A DNA stretch of 46,974 nucleotides from Methanocellales archaeon (lineage in GTDB: Archaea; Halobacteriota; UBA148): positions 1 through 46,974 of the forward strand of contig JAQURP010000004.1 of assembly GCA_028715545.1 (NCBI GenBank). Reading direction: 5' to 3'. Position numbers and translations under genes: made by a program. The notes beneath the pieces are model-generated. The model did no database searches, was not told where the DNA came from, and saw nothing but the letters and a program-made list of their open reading frames with translations. Positions within the stretch are counted from its first letter, which is position 1. Each line of letters starts with the position of its first letter. Of the stretch, positions 1-8,062 are shown one piece after another.

Positions 1-268
1 CAGCATTATCAAAATTGATGGTCACTTCTGCATGATCTGGGTTTTTCCCATTAACATTGTATATGAGGTCTGTCAGCCTTTCAGCCCTCATCATTTTGGA
101 AGAGGATAAACCCAATACGAAAAGGATAGCATCGATGATGTTTGACTTTCCACTACCATTGGGTCCAGATATGGTCGTGAAATCATCGAAAAAGGAAATC
201 TTCACCCTTTTTCCAAAAGACTTAAAATTCCTGAGATCAATATCTTTTATGTGCAAGGCTAGCCCCAT
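1..268 (-). CDS. smc: Chromosome segregation ATPase SMC, N-terminal part (gene runs off the window)
   Basis: The first 89 codons of an SMC protein are present; the rest lies beyond the left edge. The ATP-binding Walker A loop GPNGSGKSN is at residues 35-43, preceded by the usual SMC opening ([15 protein letters not shown]) and followed by [10 protein letters not shown], the signature of SMC rather than Rad50. SMC forms ring-shaped dimers that organise and help separate chromosomes. I chose the ATG at 268 because a GAGGG sequence abuts it; a TTG four codons later is possible. No partner gene (scpA/scpB) is visible in the part shown. Confidence 0.93.
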   Translation of the reverse strand, partial: MGLALHIKDIDLRNFKSFGKRVKISFFDDFTTISGPNGSGKSNIIDAILFVLGLSSSKMMRAERLTDLIYNVNGKNPDHAEVTINFDNA

Positions 269-417
269 CCCTCTATATAATAATCAATCAAAGAGCATAT
301 ATATTTTATGGTTCTTATAATGTATTTTGACTTGCAGTAGTATCTTAGTATTTTCGGAGGATTTTTCTATTAAAAGGTTTTTTTAGATAATAGCAGCTTT
401 ATACTCCTAATTCTGAT

Positions 418-660
418 TTACTTTTTCCAATTCTTTAGACAAAAAAATCTTCTTTTCCGTATATTACTAATTAACGTAATTAACAAAACAACTCCTATAA
501 GCAATATCTGATATTTTGACAGTTTCGAAAAATCTGAAATAATTATTATCTCTAATAGTAGCAGAAACGCACTCAAAATTAAACCTAATAATCCAATGTC
601 AAACAATGTATTGGCAATTATATTTGCAAGGCTTAATTCGCCTAATCTATGTAACTCCAC
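418..660 (-). CDS. Small hypothetical membrane protein
   Basis: An 80-residue ORF with a GTG start. Two hydrophobic stretches (about residues 20-42 and 50-63) look like membrane helices and the C-terminus is strongly basic (RKRRFFCLKNWKK). I do not recognise the family. It starts 15 bases after the stop of another small membrane reading frame that is interrupted by a stop codon (676-915), so the two may be remnants of one decayed locus or a pair of tiny membrane proteins. Base composition is more AT-rich than in the neighbouring aspS, as expected for a poorly conserved accessory gene. Whether it is expressed is uncertain. Confidence 0.4.
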   Translation of the reverse strand: MELHRLGELSLANIIANTLFDIGLLGLILSAFLLLLEIIIISDFSKLSKYQILLIGVVLLITLISNIRKRRFFCLKNWKK

Positions 661-675
661 TGATCCTAATGTCTC

Positions 676-915
676 TCATTTGGAAATTTTGTCAAGTACG
701 TCACTAGCGTCCCTTTTCAAAGCAGATTCAAAATAAATAACAATCGAACCAGAAAGAATTAAACAAAGAGCAGAAAAAAAGAGTAAAGACACACTCATTA
801 CAGTTTTTCCACTTACAAATGCTGCAACAACTAAACTAATTGACCCTCATATGATAATAGAAATCCATGGGTGTATATCAACAAAAAATTTCTCTATTAT
901 ATTGATTAAATCATT
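676..915 (-). pseudogene. Broken small membrane protein frame with in-frame TGA
   Basis: Reading the minus strand from 915 to 676 gives one frame interrupted once, by TGA at 847-849. The flanking residues (HPWISIII, stop, GSISLVVAAFVSG) make a continuous membrane helix if that codon were TGG (Trp). The downstream part has an ATG at 798 and alone would encode 40 residues with one helix. The upstream part has no ATG, GTG or TTG start. I read this as a decaying gene; a base-calling error or an independent 40-residue protein starting at 798 are alternatives. Confidence 0.35.
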
Positions 916-968
916 TTATTAAATTATAACCTTTACTATCTCTATCCAACTATAGATTCACCAGTAAA

Positions 969-2252
969 CTATGGTGACAACCTATGCTGGTCTCTCGGGA
1001 ATAATACAACTTCCCGAATATTGTTGAGATCGAGCATCGTCATCAGCAACCGTTCCAGCCCCAGCCCCCATCCTGCATGTGGCGGCATTCCGTATTTGAA
1101 AGCCCTCAGGTAAAACTCAAATCCGTCTGGATTCAGCCCTTGTGCCTCGATTCTTTTCAAGAGTAGGTCGTGGGAATGTATCCTCTGAGCTCCTGAGGAG
1201 AGCTCCATTCTGGGATGCATCAAATCAAACGCTTTGCATATCTCTGGGCGATCTTCATAGGGTTCTGTGTAATAGGGCTTGGTCTCGGTAGGCCAATCCA
1301 CTATAAAGTAATGCTTGCCTATCTTCTCTCCGACGGCCTTTTCTGTTGCCGTATCCAAGTCATCACCCCACTCCATATTCCCAATGTCTATCGCCTCATC
1401 ATAGGACAATCGCTTGAAAGGCACCTTTGGAGTCCTGAGTTGCAAGCCCAGAATGTCAAGCTCATGCTTACAACTCTTGATCACGCCTGAATATACGCTC
1501 TCAACTAATAGCTCTAAAATCGACATCACGTCTTCGTGGGTCACAAAGGAAGCCTCTATATCAATAGAACTGACCTCGTTCAGATGTTTGGTAGTGTCAT
1601 GCTCTTCTGCTCTGAAGATCGGTCCGATTTCATAGACTCTGTCCAACCCAGCCGACATCATGATCTGCTTATATAATTGTGGACTTTGGCTGAGAAATGC
1701 CTCCCGCTCGAAATACGTAATCGGAAATAGCTCAGTACCCCCCTCTGTTGCTGTGGCAACGATCTTGGGTGTATTTATCTCTTTAAAGCCGCTGTTATCC
1801 AAGAAAGTTCGAATCGTCTTTAATACATGATGGCGGATTACAAATATCGCCTGTATGCTTTGCCGCCTAATGTCCATGAATCTGGAGTCCAATCTCGTAT
1901 CCAAATCCGCGTTCACTTTTCCTGTAACGTCCAACGGGAGCGGAGAATCTGCATTGTTCAGCACTTGGACATCACTTGGGATGATTTCGTAGTTATTGGG
2001 AGCCTTATCCTCTCTTTTGACGAAGCCAGATATCGAAACCACAGACTCTCTGGAAATGCCGCGGACTATGTTGAATAATTTTTCATCTACCTTTTTCTTG
2101 GGTAGCGTTACTTGCACTAATCCTTCCCTATCTCTGAGAACGAGGAATGTGATCCCACCAAGGTCCCTTGTCTCATGGACCCATCCTGCTATGACTACCT
2201 TCTTACCATCATCATCTGGCGTTATTTCTCTAGAGTAATGTGTTCGTAGCAT
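969..2252 (-). CDS. aspS: Aspartyl-tRNA synthetase (archaeal type)
   Basis: Charges tRNA-Asp with aspartate in the cytoplasm; archaeal forms are often non-discriminating and also make Asp-tRNA-Asn, which an amidotransferase then converts. The 427 residues match the short archaeal/eukaryotic-like class rather than the roughly 590-residue bacterial one with its GAD insert. An N-terminal OB-fold anticodon-binding domain (residues about 1-110, [17 protein letters not shown]) is followed by the class II catalytic core: motif 2 around [14 protein letters not shown] and motif 3 GLGLERLLM near the C-terminus. The ATG at 2252 starts the standard N-terminus MLRTHYS. It appears to be a single-gene unit. 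Confidence 0.96.
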   Translation of the reverse strand: MLRTHYSREITPDDDGKKVVIAGWVHETRDLGGITFLVLRDREGLVQVTLPKKKVDEKLFNIVRGISRESVVSISGFVKREDKAPNNYEIIPSDVQVLNNADSPLPLDVTGKVNADLDTRLDSRFMDIRRQSIQAIFVIRHHVLKTIRTFLDNSGFKEINTPKIVATATEGGTELFPITYFEREAFLSQSPQLYKQIMMSAGLDRVYEIGPIFRAEEHDTTKHLNEVSSIDIEASFVTHEDVMSILELLVESVYSGVIKSCKHELDILGLQLRTPKVPFKRLSYDEAIDIGNMEWGDDLDTATEKAVGEKIGKHYFIVDWPTETKPYYTEPYEDRPEICKAFDLMHPRMELSSGAQRIHSHDLLLKRIEAQGLNPDGFEFYLRAFKYGMPPHAGWGLGLERLLMTMLDLNNIREVVLFPRDQHRLSP

Positions 2253-2392
2253 TTAATTACAGACCTCTCGATTATTTTTGCCTTTTTATTTAGATAGATA
2301 GTTACGTCCAGGTTTAAAAGTCTAATCTCATTTCATCTCCTCAAAGTTCTAAACACATGAAAAGACACCTATATCGAATCGAAAGCTTCAAT

Positions 2393-2404
2393 AACCTATA
2401 GGTT
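2393..2404. promoter_or_regulatory. 12-bp perfect palindrome upstream of the HEPN gene
   Basis: The sequence AACCTATAGGTT is a perfect palindrome about 80 bases before the HEPN-protein start, and CCTATAG recurs about ten bases downstream (around 2415-2421). This is the arrangement of a possible operator, but no regulator is linked to it and a single palindrome of this size in AT-rich DNA is weak evidence. Confidence 0.2.
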
Positions 2405-2482
2405 AAGTCTTATTTTGTCCTATAGAAAATCTTTGAAAACGAGCATTTATCTTAAATTTTTACAAGGGAAGGACGTGCTATC

Positions 2483-3295
2483 ATGAATATAACGCAGTCT
2501 TTGTTGGATACTGAAAATGCCCTACGCGATTTTACTCAGGTTTTACTGCAAGCTAAATTCGGTGAAGAATGGATTATCCACTTGGGAATAACCGAAGATC
2601 GTGTTAACCAATGGAAATCCAGAATGGAAGAAGAGCGGAAAAGCCAACGTGCCGGAGCTGTGGAAGAGCATCTTCTTTATTACGCCGATTTTTATGATTT
2701 GCAGAAGATAATCGAGAAGAACTGGGAACAATTATTCAAGGACGTCTTCTTCGATTTAAAAGCTCTGCAAACATATTTCGACAAATTGCAAGATTTTCGA
2801 GATCAAGATGCCCATCGCAGGGAGTTGTTACTGTTCCAACAAAATCTTGTCATGGGCATTTGTGGGGAGATTCTTTCCCTTCTTGTAAAATATCGCAGCA
2901 ATATGGGGGGCCATTTCCCGCAAATCGAGTCAGCCCAGGATAGTTTAGGATCACTTTTGTTGCCTGGGCCGATAGTGCAATTCACTCTAACAAAGAAGGT
3001 ATTACGGCTGGTCCCAGTCGTTCTGACAGAAAAGGTGTTAAGGCCTGGTGACGAGGTTGAGTTTGTAATCACTGCGTCTGATATGGAGGGGGGAGAAATA
3101 GAATTTGCAATGGGGAAGGATTTTTGTGGGGGAAAATGGCAGAAGGACAATCATTTCAAATGGAGAATTGATGACTCTGATATAGGGAAAAAAACTGACC
3201 TTACTTTTTATATTCGAAGCATGCGGAAGCATCACGCAATGGGCGACTATGACGATTTTGTTAATTTCTCTTATAATCTAATTCCCAAGCGATGA
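2483..3295 (+). CDS. HEPN-domain protein (Swt1-like HEPN) with beta-rich C-terminal domain
   Basis: A 270-residue soluble protein. The N-terminal half (about 1-145) is predicted all-helical and contains RDQDAH at residues 106-111, a match to the R-X4-H motif of HEPN domains, within KLQDFRDQDAHRREL, which resembles the HEPN domain associated with Swt1-type proteins. HEPN domains are often RNases in toxin-antitoxin, CRISPR and abortive-infection systems, but some are non-catalytic. Residues about 165-270 are beta-strand-rich and Ig-like in pattern (LRPGDEVEFVITASD). No antitoxin or nucleotidyltransferase gene sits beside it. Function is inferred from the motif only; it could act in RNA cleavage, defence or as a binding protein. 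Confidence 0.6.
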   Translation: MNITQSLLDTENALRDFTQVLLQAKFGEEWIIHLGITEDRVNQWKSRMEEERKSQRAGAVEEHLLYYADFYDLQKIIEKNWEQLFKDVFFDLKALQTYFDKLQDFRDQDAHRRELLLFQQNLVMGICGEILSLLVKYRSNMGGHFPQIESAQDSLGSLLLPGPIVQFTLTKKVLRLVPVVLTEKVLRPGDEVEFVITASDMEGGEIEFAMGKDFCGGKWQKDNHFKWRIDDSDIGKKTDLTFYIRSMRKHHAMGDYDDFVNFSYNLIPKR

Positions 3296-3348
3296 CCTAT
3301 GGTGTGCGTTCGAAAAAAAATTCGAATAGATTTTGCCCAAAATTTGTA

Positions 3349-3389
3349 GGGCGGGCGGAATCCCCCCAGAATCCCCCTTCCGCCCCGCC
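3349..3389. repeat. GC-rich inverted repeat
   Basis: The left arm GGGCGGGCGGAA (3349-3360) pairs with the right arm TTCCGCCCCGCC (3378-3389) with about one mismatch in 12, leaving a C-rich loop of 17 bases. It is not followed by a T run on either strand, so an ordinary intrinsic terminator is unlikely. Confidence 0.5.
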
Positions 3390-3770
3390 AGCAGAAGCGA
3401 CCCTTTCGTATTGGACGATTTTGCTCCGCTTTTGGCGGACCTCCGAGCTTTGCTTGGTTTGACTTTTCTGATAACCTCGGGCATAACTGAAGTTGGGCGC
3501 CTTCGAAAGAATTCTCCTCGTGAGATTTTGAGGCAACCCACAAAACCGAAACAGAGATGAGAATTTTTTCAGAGATGGTGGACAATTTGGACAGAGAAAC
3601 CTGCAAGGTTTCGTAGTCGGTTAAGATATCTTATACGCTTTTTCTTGAAGAGAAAAACGAGGTTTAGTGCAACGTCCCAAATGGAAACTGAAGAGTTAAA
3701 TTTTCACTTATATCAATTCGACCTTAGGGGGTATATATGTCTGAAGGATTGGGGCAGTCCAGATTTTTTG

Positions 3771-3794
3771 TTTCTTTTTTTCTAAAAAAAGAAA
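3771..3794 (-). terminator. Putative transcription terminator of the hydrogenase-like operon
   Basis: An 11-base perfect inverted repeat (TTTCTTTTTTT / AAAAAAAGAAA) with a 2-base centre lies about 49 bases past the last stop codon of the operon. On the minus strand it presents T runs, which suffice for archaeal termination. It could also serve the convergent HEPN gene. Confidence 0.5.
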
Positions 3795-3842
3795 ATAGGG
3801 GGAATTTTACTTTGAGTTATTTATCCTTATGGATGACTTTTG

Positions 3843-4358
3843 TCAATATCCTTCTTTTCCTATTTTCCGGATTAATTTCAATAATCCTTTTATAATCTCT
3901 ATTGGTGTTGGGGGGTCTCCAGGAATCTTAACATCTACTGGTATTACTTTATCAACTGATCCTATAACTGCATAACTGTCTTTGAATATTCCACTACCAC
4001 AAGCATCATCACCCAGTGCAATGACCCATTTTGGTGAGGGTGTGGCTTCATAGGCCTTACGAAGAGGAGTAATCATGTTACAAGTCACTGGTCCAGTAAC
4101 TATTAATACATCAGCGTGTCTCGGAGAAGCTACAAAGGTAATCCCGTATTGTTCTATATCATAATAGGGATTTGTTAAATTAACTAATTCTATTTCAGGC
4201 GAGCCATCACTGCCGGTATCAACTTCTCTTAGGGCTATACTTCTGCCAAATACTGAACTGATGCTTCTTTTTAATTCAAGATGCAATCTTTTTAGTTCTT
4301 CATCATCTCTATTTTTTTTTGCTTTCGGAGCTATTATCTGGGAAGGGAGGTTATTCAT
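3843..4358 (-). CDS. Hydrogenase small-subunit/NuoB-like protein lacking all cluster-binding cysteines
   Basis: Homologous to NuoB and HycG/EchC, the subunit that normally holds the [4Fe-4S] cluster next to the active site. The fold markers are intact: YYDIEQYGI, ASPRHADVLIVTGPVT, and KWVIALGDDACGSGIFKDSYAV. The four ligand positions are all changed. In DTGxCxxCDIE the cysteines are Asp51 and Pro54, in GDCA the position is Asp118, and in PGCPP it is Asp148. A Cys at 120 is off-position. The subunit therefore should not bind the usual cluster. At 171 residues the length is normal, so this is not a decayed gene. A GGTGATT ribosome site ends two bases before the ATG. It is the last gene of the operon, eight bases after the large subunit. 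It resembles hydrogenase-related (Ehr-type) complexes. Confidence 0.9.
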   Translation of the reverse strand: MNNLPSQIIAPKAKKNRDDEELKRLHLELKRSISSVFGRSIALREVDTGSDGSPEIELVNLTNPYYDIEQYGITFVASPRHADVLIVTGPVTCNMITPLRKAYEATPSPKWVIALGDDACGSGIFKDSYAVIGSVDKVIPVDVKIPGDPPTPIEIIKGLLKLIRKIGKEGY

Positions 4359-4366
4359 TGAATCAC

Positions 4367-5929
4367 CTATAAATCATTGCCTTCGTAAGATAAGTTTAAG
4401 CTTTTATTAATCAAGGGGAAATCTGGCACAATATTTCCCATAACTGCATGCTCTATTGCATACCAGTTACAAAAAGAGGCAGTTCTTACCTTAAATCGAT
4501 CTATCTTTTTATTTTTAATATTAATAAACATGATATTTTGTCCTCTTGAGGATTCAACGATCGAAAAAGAACAACCATCTTTAATATCATAATTTACACT
4601 CATCTCACCTTTGGGCATATTTTTTATTATCCTCAAAATGATATTAGCTGAATTCTTAATCGTATTTGCCTTTATTCTGAATCTAGAAAGAACATCGCCT
4701 TGATTTAAAATTTTATTTGGATTCATAATTTGTTCATATGTCTTGGCATAAGGATGGCATATTCTTTCATCCTTATTTACTCCAGATGCTCTTGCCAGGG
4801 GGCCAGTAAGATTTAGCGGCTTAACCAAACTTTCTTTTATTATTCCTGTTGTTTCAAAACGATCAAGAACAGATGCGTTTTCTAGTATTTTCAAGAAAGA
4901 ACTCGTGAATTGTGAATAAAAATAGTTAAGATACTCTTCTAGTTCATCAAGAGTTTTAGAGTTTACATCTTTGCTTACACCACCTATTATTAACATCCCC
5001 TTGCAAAACCTTGACCCCGTCAGCCTCTCATTCCATCTTAATATCTCTTCCCGTAGATTAAAGAATTGGCTTGCTCCCATAGGGTAGGCTACATCAACAA
5101 TCATTCCTGCAATATCTCCTAACAAAGAATAAATACGCTCCATCTCAGCACATAATACTCTCAGGTGTTCTGCTCGTTTAGAGACTTTAATACCAGATAT
5201 CTTTTCTATTGCTATGCAATATGCAAGCGTATTTGCAATGGTCTCATCTCCGCAGATTGATTCTGCAAATACTACTCCTTCCTCGGGCGTTTTATTCTCG
5301 GCAGATTTTTCAATTCCCCTATGCTTCCAGAAATGCCTTATCTCAAGATTTAATATTGTCTCTCCTATAACATTGAAGCGAAAGTGACCAGGTGCAATTA
5401 TCCCTGCATGAATTGGTCCAACAGATATCTCGTACACGCCCTCTCCGTTTATTTTCTTAAAAAAATAATCTTCTGAAGGCGACACTTTACCTTTAAGTTT
5501 GAGATGTGCATTGGTAAAAGATTTTTTTAGGGGATGAAAACCCTCTGGGTAATATTCGTGTAAAAAAAGTTTTCGGGTATCGAATGAATGATTAAATTCA
5601 ATTCCAAACCCATCCTGCATCTCTCTTTCATATAACACTGCGGTAGGATATATTTGAGCAATGGATTCCGCATTATTATTTATTTTTGATTGTATGATTA
5701 GCAATTTTCTATAATCAGCTTTCTCAAAAACATAAATTAGAGTAATTCCTTTTTGGTTCTTGAAATTTTCAATCCCGAATTCTAAGATTAAATTAAAGTG
5801 TAAACTCTTTAAAGATTTTGAGATTTCCACAATCTCTTTAGGATTAATAAATACATATTCTTCTAAATCTGTTTCTTCATCATAGATAATTGAAGGGAAC
5901 AATTGTTTTAGCTGGTCTTTGTAACTCAT
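4367..5929 (-). CDS. HycE/NuoCD-like large subunit without a complete [NiFe] site
   Basis: A fusion of a NuoC-like domain (about 1-140, signature YEREMQDGFGIEF and YPEGFHPLKKSF) and a NuoD/hydrogenase large-subunit domain (GPIHAGIIAPGHFRF near 171, HRGIEK at 203-208), as in HycE/HyfG. [NiFe] hydrogenases bind nickel with two CxxC pairs. Here the first pair reads C226-G-D-E229 and the C-terminal DPCxxC is replaced by SLNLSYEGNDL, so only one of four ligands remains. Hydrogen chemistry is therefore not expected. I place the start at ATG 5929, one base past the upstream stop and preceded by a GGGGGT site, rather than at the TTG at 5944. At 520 residues it is full length. Function unknown; partner of the altered small subunit. 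Confidence 0.9.
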   Translation of the reverse strand: MSYKDQLKQLFPSIIYDEETDLEEYVFINPKEIVEISKSLKSLHFNLILEFGIENFKNQKGITLIYVFEKADYRKLLIIQSKINNNAESIAQIYPTAVLYEREMQDGFGIEFNHSFDTRKLFLHEYYPEGFHPLKKSFTNAHLKLKGKVSPSEDYFFKKINGEGVYEISVGPIHAGIIAPGHFRFNVIGETILNLEIRHFWKHRGIEKSAENKTPEEGVVFAESICGDETIANTLAYCIAIEKISGIKVSKRAEHLRVLCAEMERIYSLLGDIAGMIVDVAYPMGASQFFNLREEILRWNERLTGSRFCKGMLIIGGVSKDVNSKTLDELEEYLNYFYSQFTSSFLKILENASVLDRFETTGIIKESLVKPLNLTGPLARASGVNKDERICHPYAKTYEQIMNPNKILNQGDVLSRFRIKANTIKNSANIILRIIKNMPKGEMSVNYDIKDGCSFSIVESSRGQNIMFINIKNKKIDRFKVRTASFCNWYAIEHAVMGNIVPDFPLINKSLNLSYEGNDL

Positions 5930-5930
5930 T

Positions 5931-7379
5931 TCATAAACCCCCAAATCCTAATTGTGAACTAATCACATTCAAAAAATCGAATAAAATTTTGGGCATGTAA
6001 ACCCCAAGGAGAAGTAGCATTATTATCAATATAACAATTGGCATTTTCATATTTATGAAAATTGGATATTTTTCAGGTGTGTTTCCTTGTTCTGTCACTA
6101 TTCGCAAGATAAACCAAACAAATGAACTCGCTGCAATTAATATGAACATCAATAAGATGAAAGCTAAACTTAAAGATACCTTAGATAATGAAGCAATAAT
6201 AAAGAATTTTGGGATAAATATTGGGAACAAAGGCGTACCAATTATTGCAATGCTTCCAATTATCAAGCCCGTTGCTGCTAACGGTTGAAGTTTTAGCACA
6301 TTTCGTATCTCTCCCACTTTAACTGATCCGTATTGCCTATGAATTATGCCTGCTGAAAAGAACAAAAGTGCTTTGGTAAGTGCATGAGCCAACACATAAA
6401 ATAAGGTCCAAAAAAGATTTCCTACTGCAACACCTATAAGTATAAACCCCATATTTTCTATGCTAGAAAATGCTATTAATTTTTTGATATTTCTTCTTAC
6501 AGGCATACTAAAACCCGCAATACCCACAGTGATGATGCCAAAAACCAACAATACATTGGATGCTGTCTGACCATAAATTGTTGGATGAATTAAGGAATAC
6601 ATTCTTATAATTGCATAAATGCCTATATTTAGGACAACACTTGAAAGTAGAACACTTACATCAGAAGCTGCTTTAGCATGAGACGGAGGCAACCAGGCAT
6701 GAAATGGAACAATACCAGATTTAGCCGCAAATCCAATGTAAATTAATACAAACGAAAATAATAGCAGCTGAGGGCTGATCTGACCCGCTACTTGCAACAA
6801 CTCGTTCCAATTCAATGTTGGTTCTATGCCCGCACTTTTGCTTGCAGCAAATAAAAAAACAAGCCCGACAAGTGAAAATAACATTGCTGTTGAAGTAATA
6901 AAAATGTATTTAATAGCAGCAATTATATTCTCTTTGGCATTTAAAACAACTATGAGAACTGCTGAGATTATAGTTGTAATTTCAGCAAATATCCATAATA
7001 ATGCTAGATTATTTGATACGAATACACCTATTGTGCTTATAAACAGCAAGTTATAAGCAAGATAAAACAATTTTATATTGGATTCTTTAAGTTCATTTTC
7101 TTTAACTAATAAAAAAACATATCCTTTAGCATAAATAGATGCAAGGAAAAAAATTACCCCCGCTATAAGAATCTCATAAAGACTTAGCGCATCTATTGAA
7201 ACATAATTGTTGCTTAGCAAACTGATTGGGAGTGCTGCATACACAAATAAATAAATAGGAGTAACAATTGCAATCAAAGAATTGAATATTGTTAAAATAT
7301 TTATCAAGGCATTAGATTTGGCCAATATAATAATGATGAATGATAAAATGAAAAACAGTAATATTATGCCATATATCAT
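5931..7379 (-). CDS. HyfF/NuoN-like antiporter-type membrane subunit
   Basis: A roughly 14-helix membrane protein of the complex I/Mrp antiporter family (482 residues). It keeps the helix-5 glutamate (Glu133 in WIFAEITT) and the central lysine (Lys220 in GFAAKSGIVPFHAWLPPSHAKA) that form the proton channel in NuoL/M/N. The position often occupied by a second lysine on the following helix is Asn251; I am not sure this is unusual for HyfF-type subunits. A GGTGA site lies seven bases before the ATG. It follows the HyfE-like gene by 20 bases and precedes the large subunit by one base. Its presence implies that the complex moves ions across the membrane despite the altered catalytic arm. Confidence 0.9.
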   Translation of the reverse strand: MIYGIILLFFILSFIIIILAKSNALINILTIFNSLIAIVTPIYLFVYAALPISLLSNNYVSIDALSLYEILIAGVIFFLASIYAKGYVFLLVKENELKESNIKLFYLAYNLLFISTIGVFVSNNLALLWIFAEITTIISAVLIVVLNAKENIIAAIKYIFITSTAMLFSLVGLVFLFAASKSAGIEPTLNWNELLQVAGQISPQLLLFSFVLIYIGFAAKSGIVPFHAWLPPSHAKAASDVSVLLSSVVLNIGIYAIIRMYSLIHPTIYGQTASNVLLVFGIITVGIAGFSMPVRRNIKKLIAFSSIENMGFILIGVAVGNLFWTLFYVLAHALTKALLFFSAGIIHRQYGSVKVGEIRNVLKLQPLAATGLIIGSIAIIGTPLFPIFIPKFFIIASLSKVSLSLAFILLMFILIAASSFVWFILRIVTEQGNTPEKYPIFINMKMPIVILIIMLLLLGVYMPKILFDFLNVISSQLGFGGL

Positions 7380-7399
7380 TCTTCAGTCACCTTCTTAAA

Positions 7400-8062
7400 C
7401 TATTTATGAAAAGGATTCAATTTATCATGGAATTTCTCAACAGAAGAATCCATCCCAAATCCAAGGATAGAGGTAACGGCTAATAACACTAACATGTCCA
7501 TTAAGATAAGAATCTCAATTAAAAAAGGTAGATCGCCTATGAAAATACTTAATAAAACAACGCCATTTTCCATCATAAGATATCCAATAATTTTTGTAAT
7601 TATCTTTTTTCTCGCAACAATGATAAGCATCCCTATGAGGATCATTGACACGCCAAGGACGATGCTGATATAATTAAGCGAATTTACTTGCAATTGTTCT
7701 TTTATTCCGAGAAACGAAAAGAATAACGTTCCAAAAATTATTAAACTCATAAATATTGATGTTGTTGGACTAAACAGATTATATTCTAAATCAACATATA
7801 TTTCCATGCTCTTTTGGGTTCTCTTCAGCATAATTGGAACTAATAGGCATTTGCTTATTAGAGTAAGCAAAGCAATGTACAGTAAAACTATTTTTTTATC
7901 TTCAAAAAAAATAAGAAGAACCAGTAATGAAAGAATAAAAGATTGAAATGAATATGTATTAATAAGAGAGATTAAATTTCTACGCGATACAGAAACTACT
8001 GTTAATAAGATGATTGTAACAATAAAGATCTTCTGCAGGTCAGTAAATAGTAATATATTCAT
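7400..8062 (-). CDS. HyfE-like (NuoK-related) membrane subunit
   Basis: A 220-residue protein with about six membrane helices. The C-terminal half matches the HyfE pattern of a basic ARKKIITKIIGY segment followed by MMENGVVLLS and a final helix rich in leucine. Glu165 in MMENG corresponds to the conserved NuoK glutamate. In Hyf-type complexes this subunit sits between the NuoH-like and NuoN-like proteins in the membrane arm. The start ATG overlaps the stop of the upstream HyfC-like gene (8059-8062), so the two are translationally coupled. The first 80 residues are poorly conserved. Confidence 0.82.
   Translation of the reverse strand: MNILLFTDLQKIFIVTIILLTVVSVSRRNLISLINTYSFQSFILSLLVLLIFFEDKKIVLLYIALLTLISKCLLVPIMLKRTQKSMEIYVDLEYNLFSPTTSIFMSLIIFGTLFFSFLGIKEQLQVNSLNYISIVLGVSMILIGMLIIVARKKIITKIIGYLMMENGVVLLSIFIGDLPFLIEILILMDMLVLLAVTSILGFGMDSSVEKFHDKLNPFHK

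Larger units (their letters stand above)
3296..3842. other. Gene-free stretch with GC-rich, hairpin-forming core
   Basis: No convincing gene between the convergent HEPN and hydrogenase-like genes. Several overlapping frames are open at 3278-3606 on both strands, which is what GC-rich noncoding DNA produces; none resembles a protein. The core (about 3345-3500) is clearly more GC-rich than its surroundings and contains several inverted repeats. These are TTCGAA arms at 3309-3314 and 3321-3326, a long GC arm pair at 3349-3389, CCGC/GCGG at about 3425-3440, and AACCT/AGGTT near 3599-3611. It could be a structured RNA, a decayed mobile element or a dispersed repeat. I could not match it to RNase P RNA or SRP RNA landmarks. 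Confidence 0.4.

Noticed and set aside
3297-3606. Overlapping frames of 75-111 codons on both strands as genes.
   Set aside because: They arise from low stop density in GC-rich DNA, overlap each other, and lack ribosome sites or family features.
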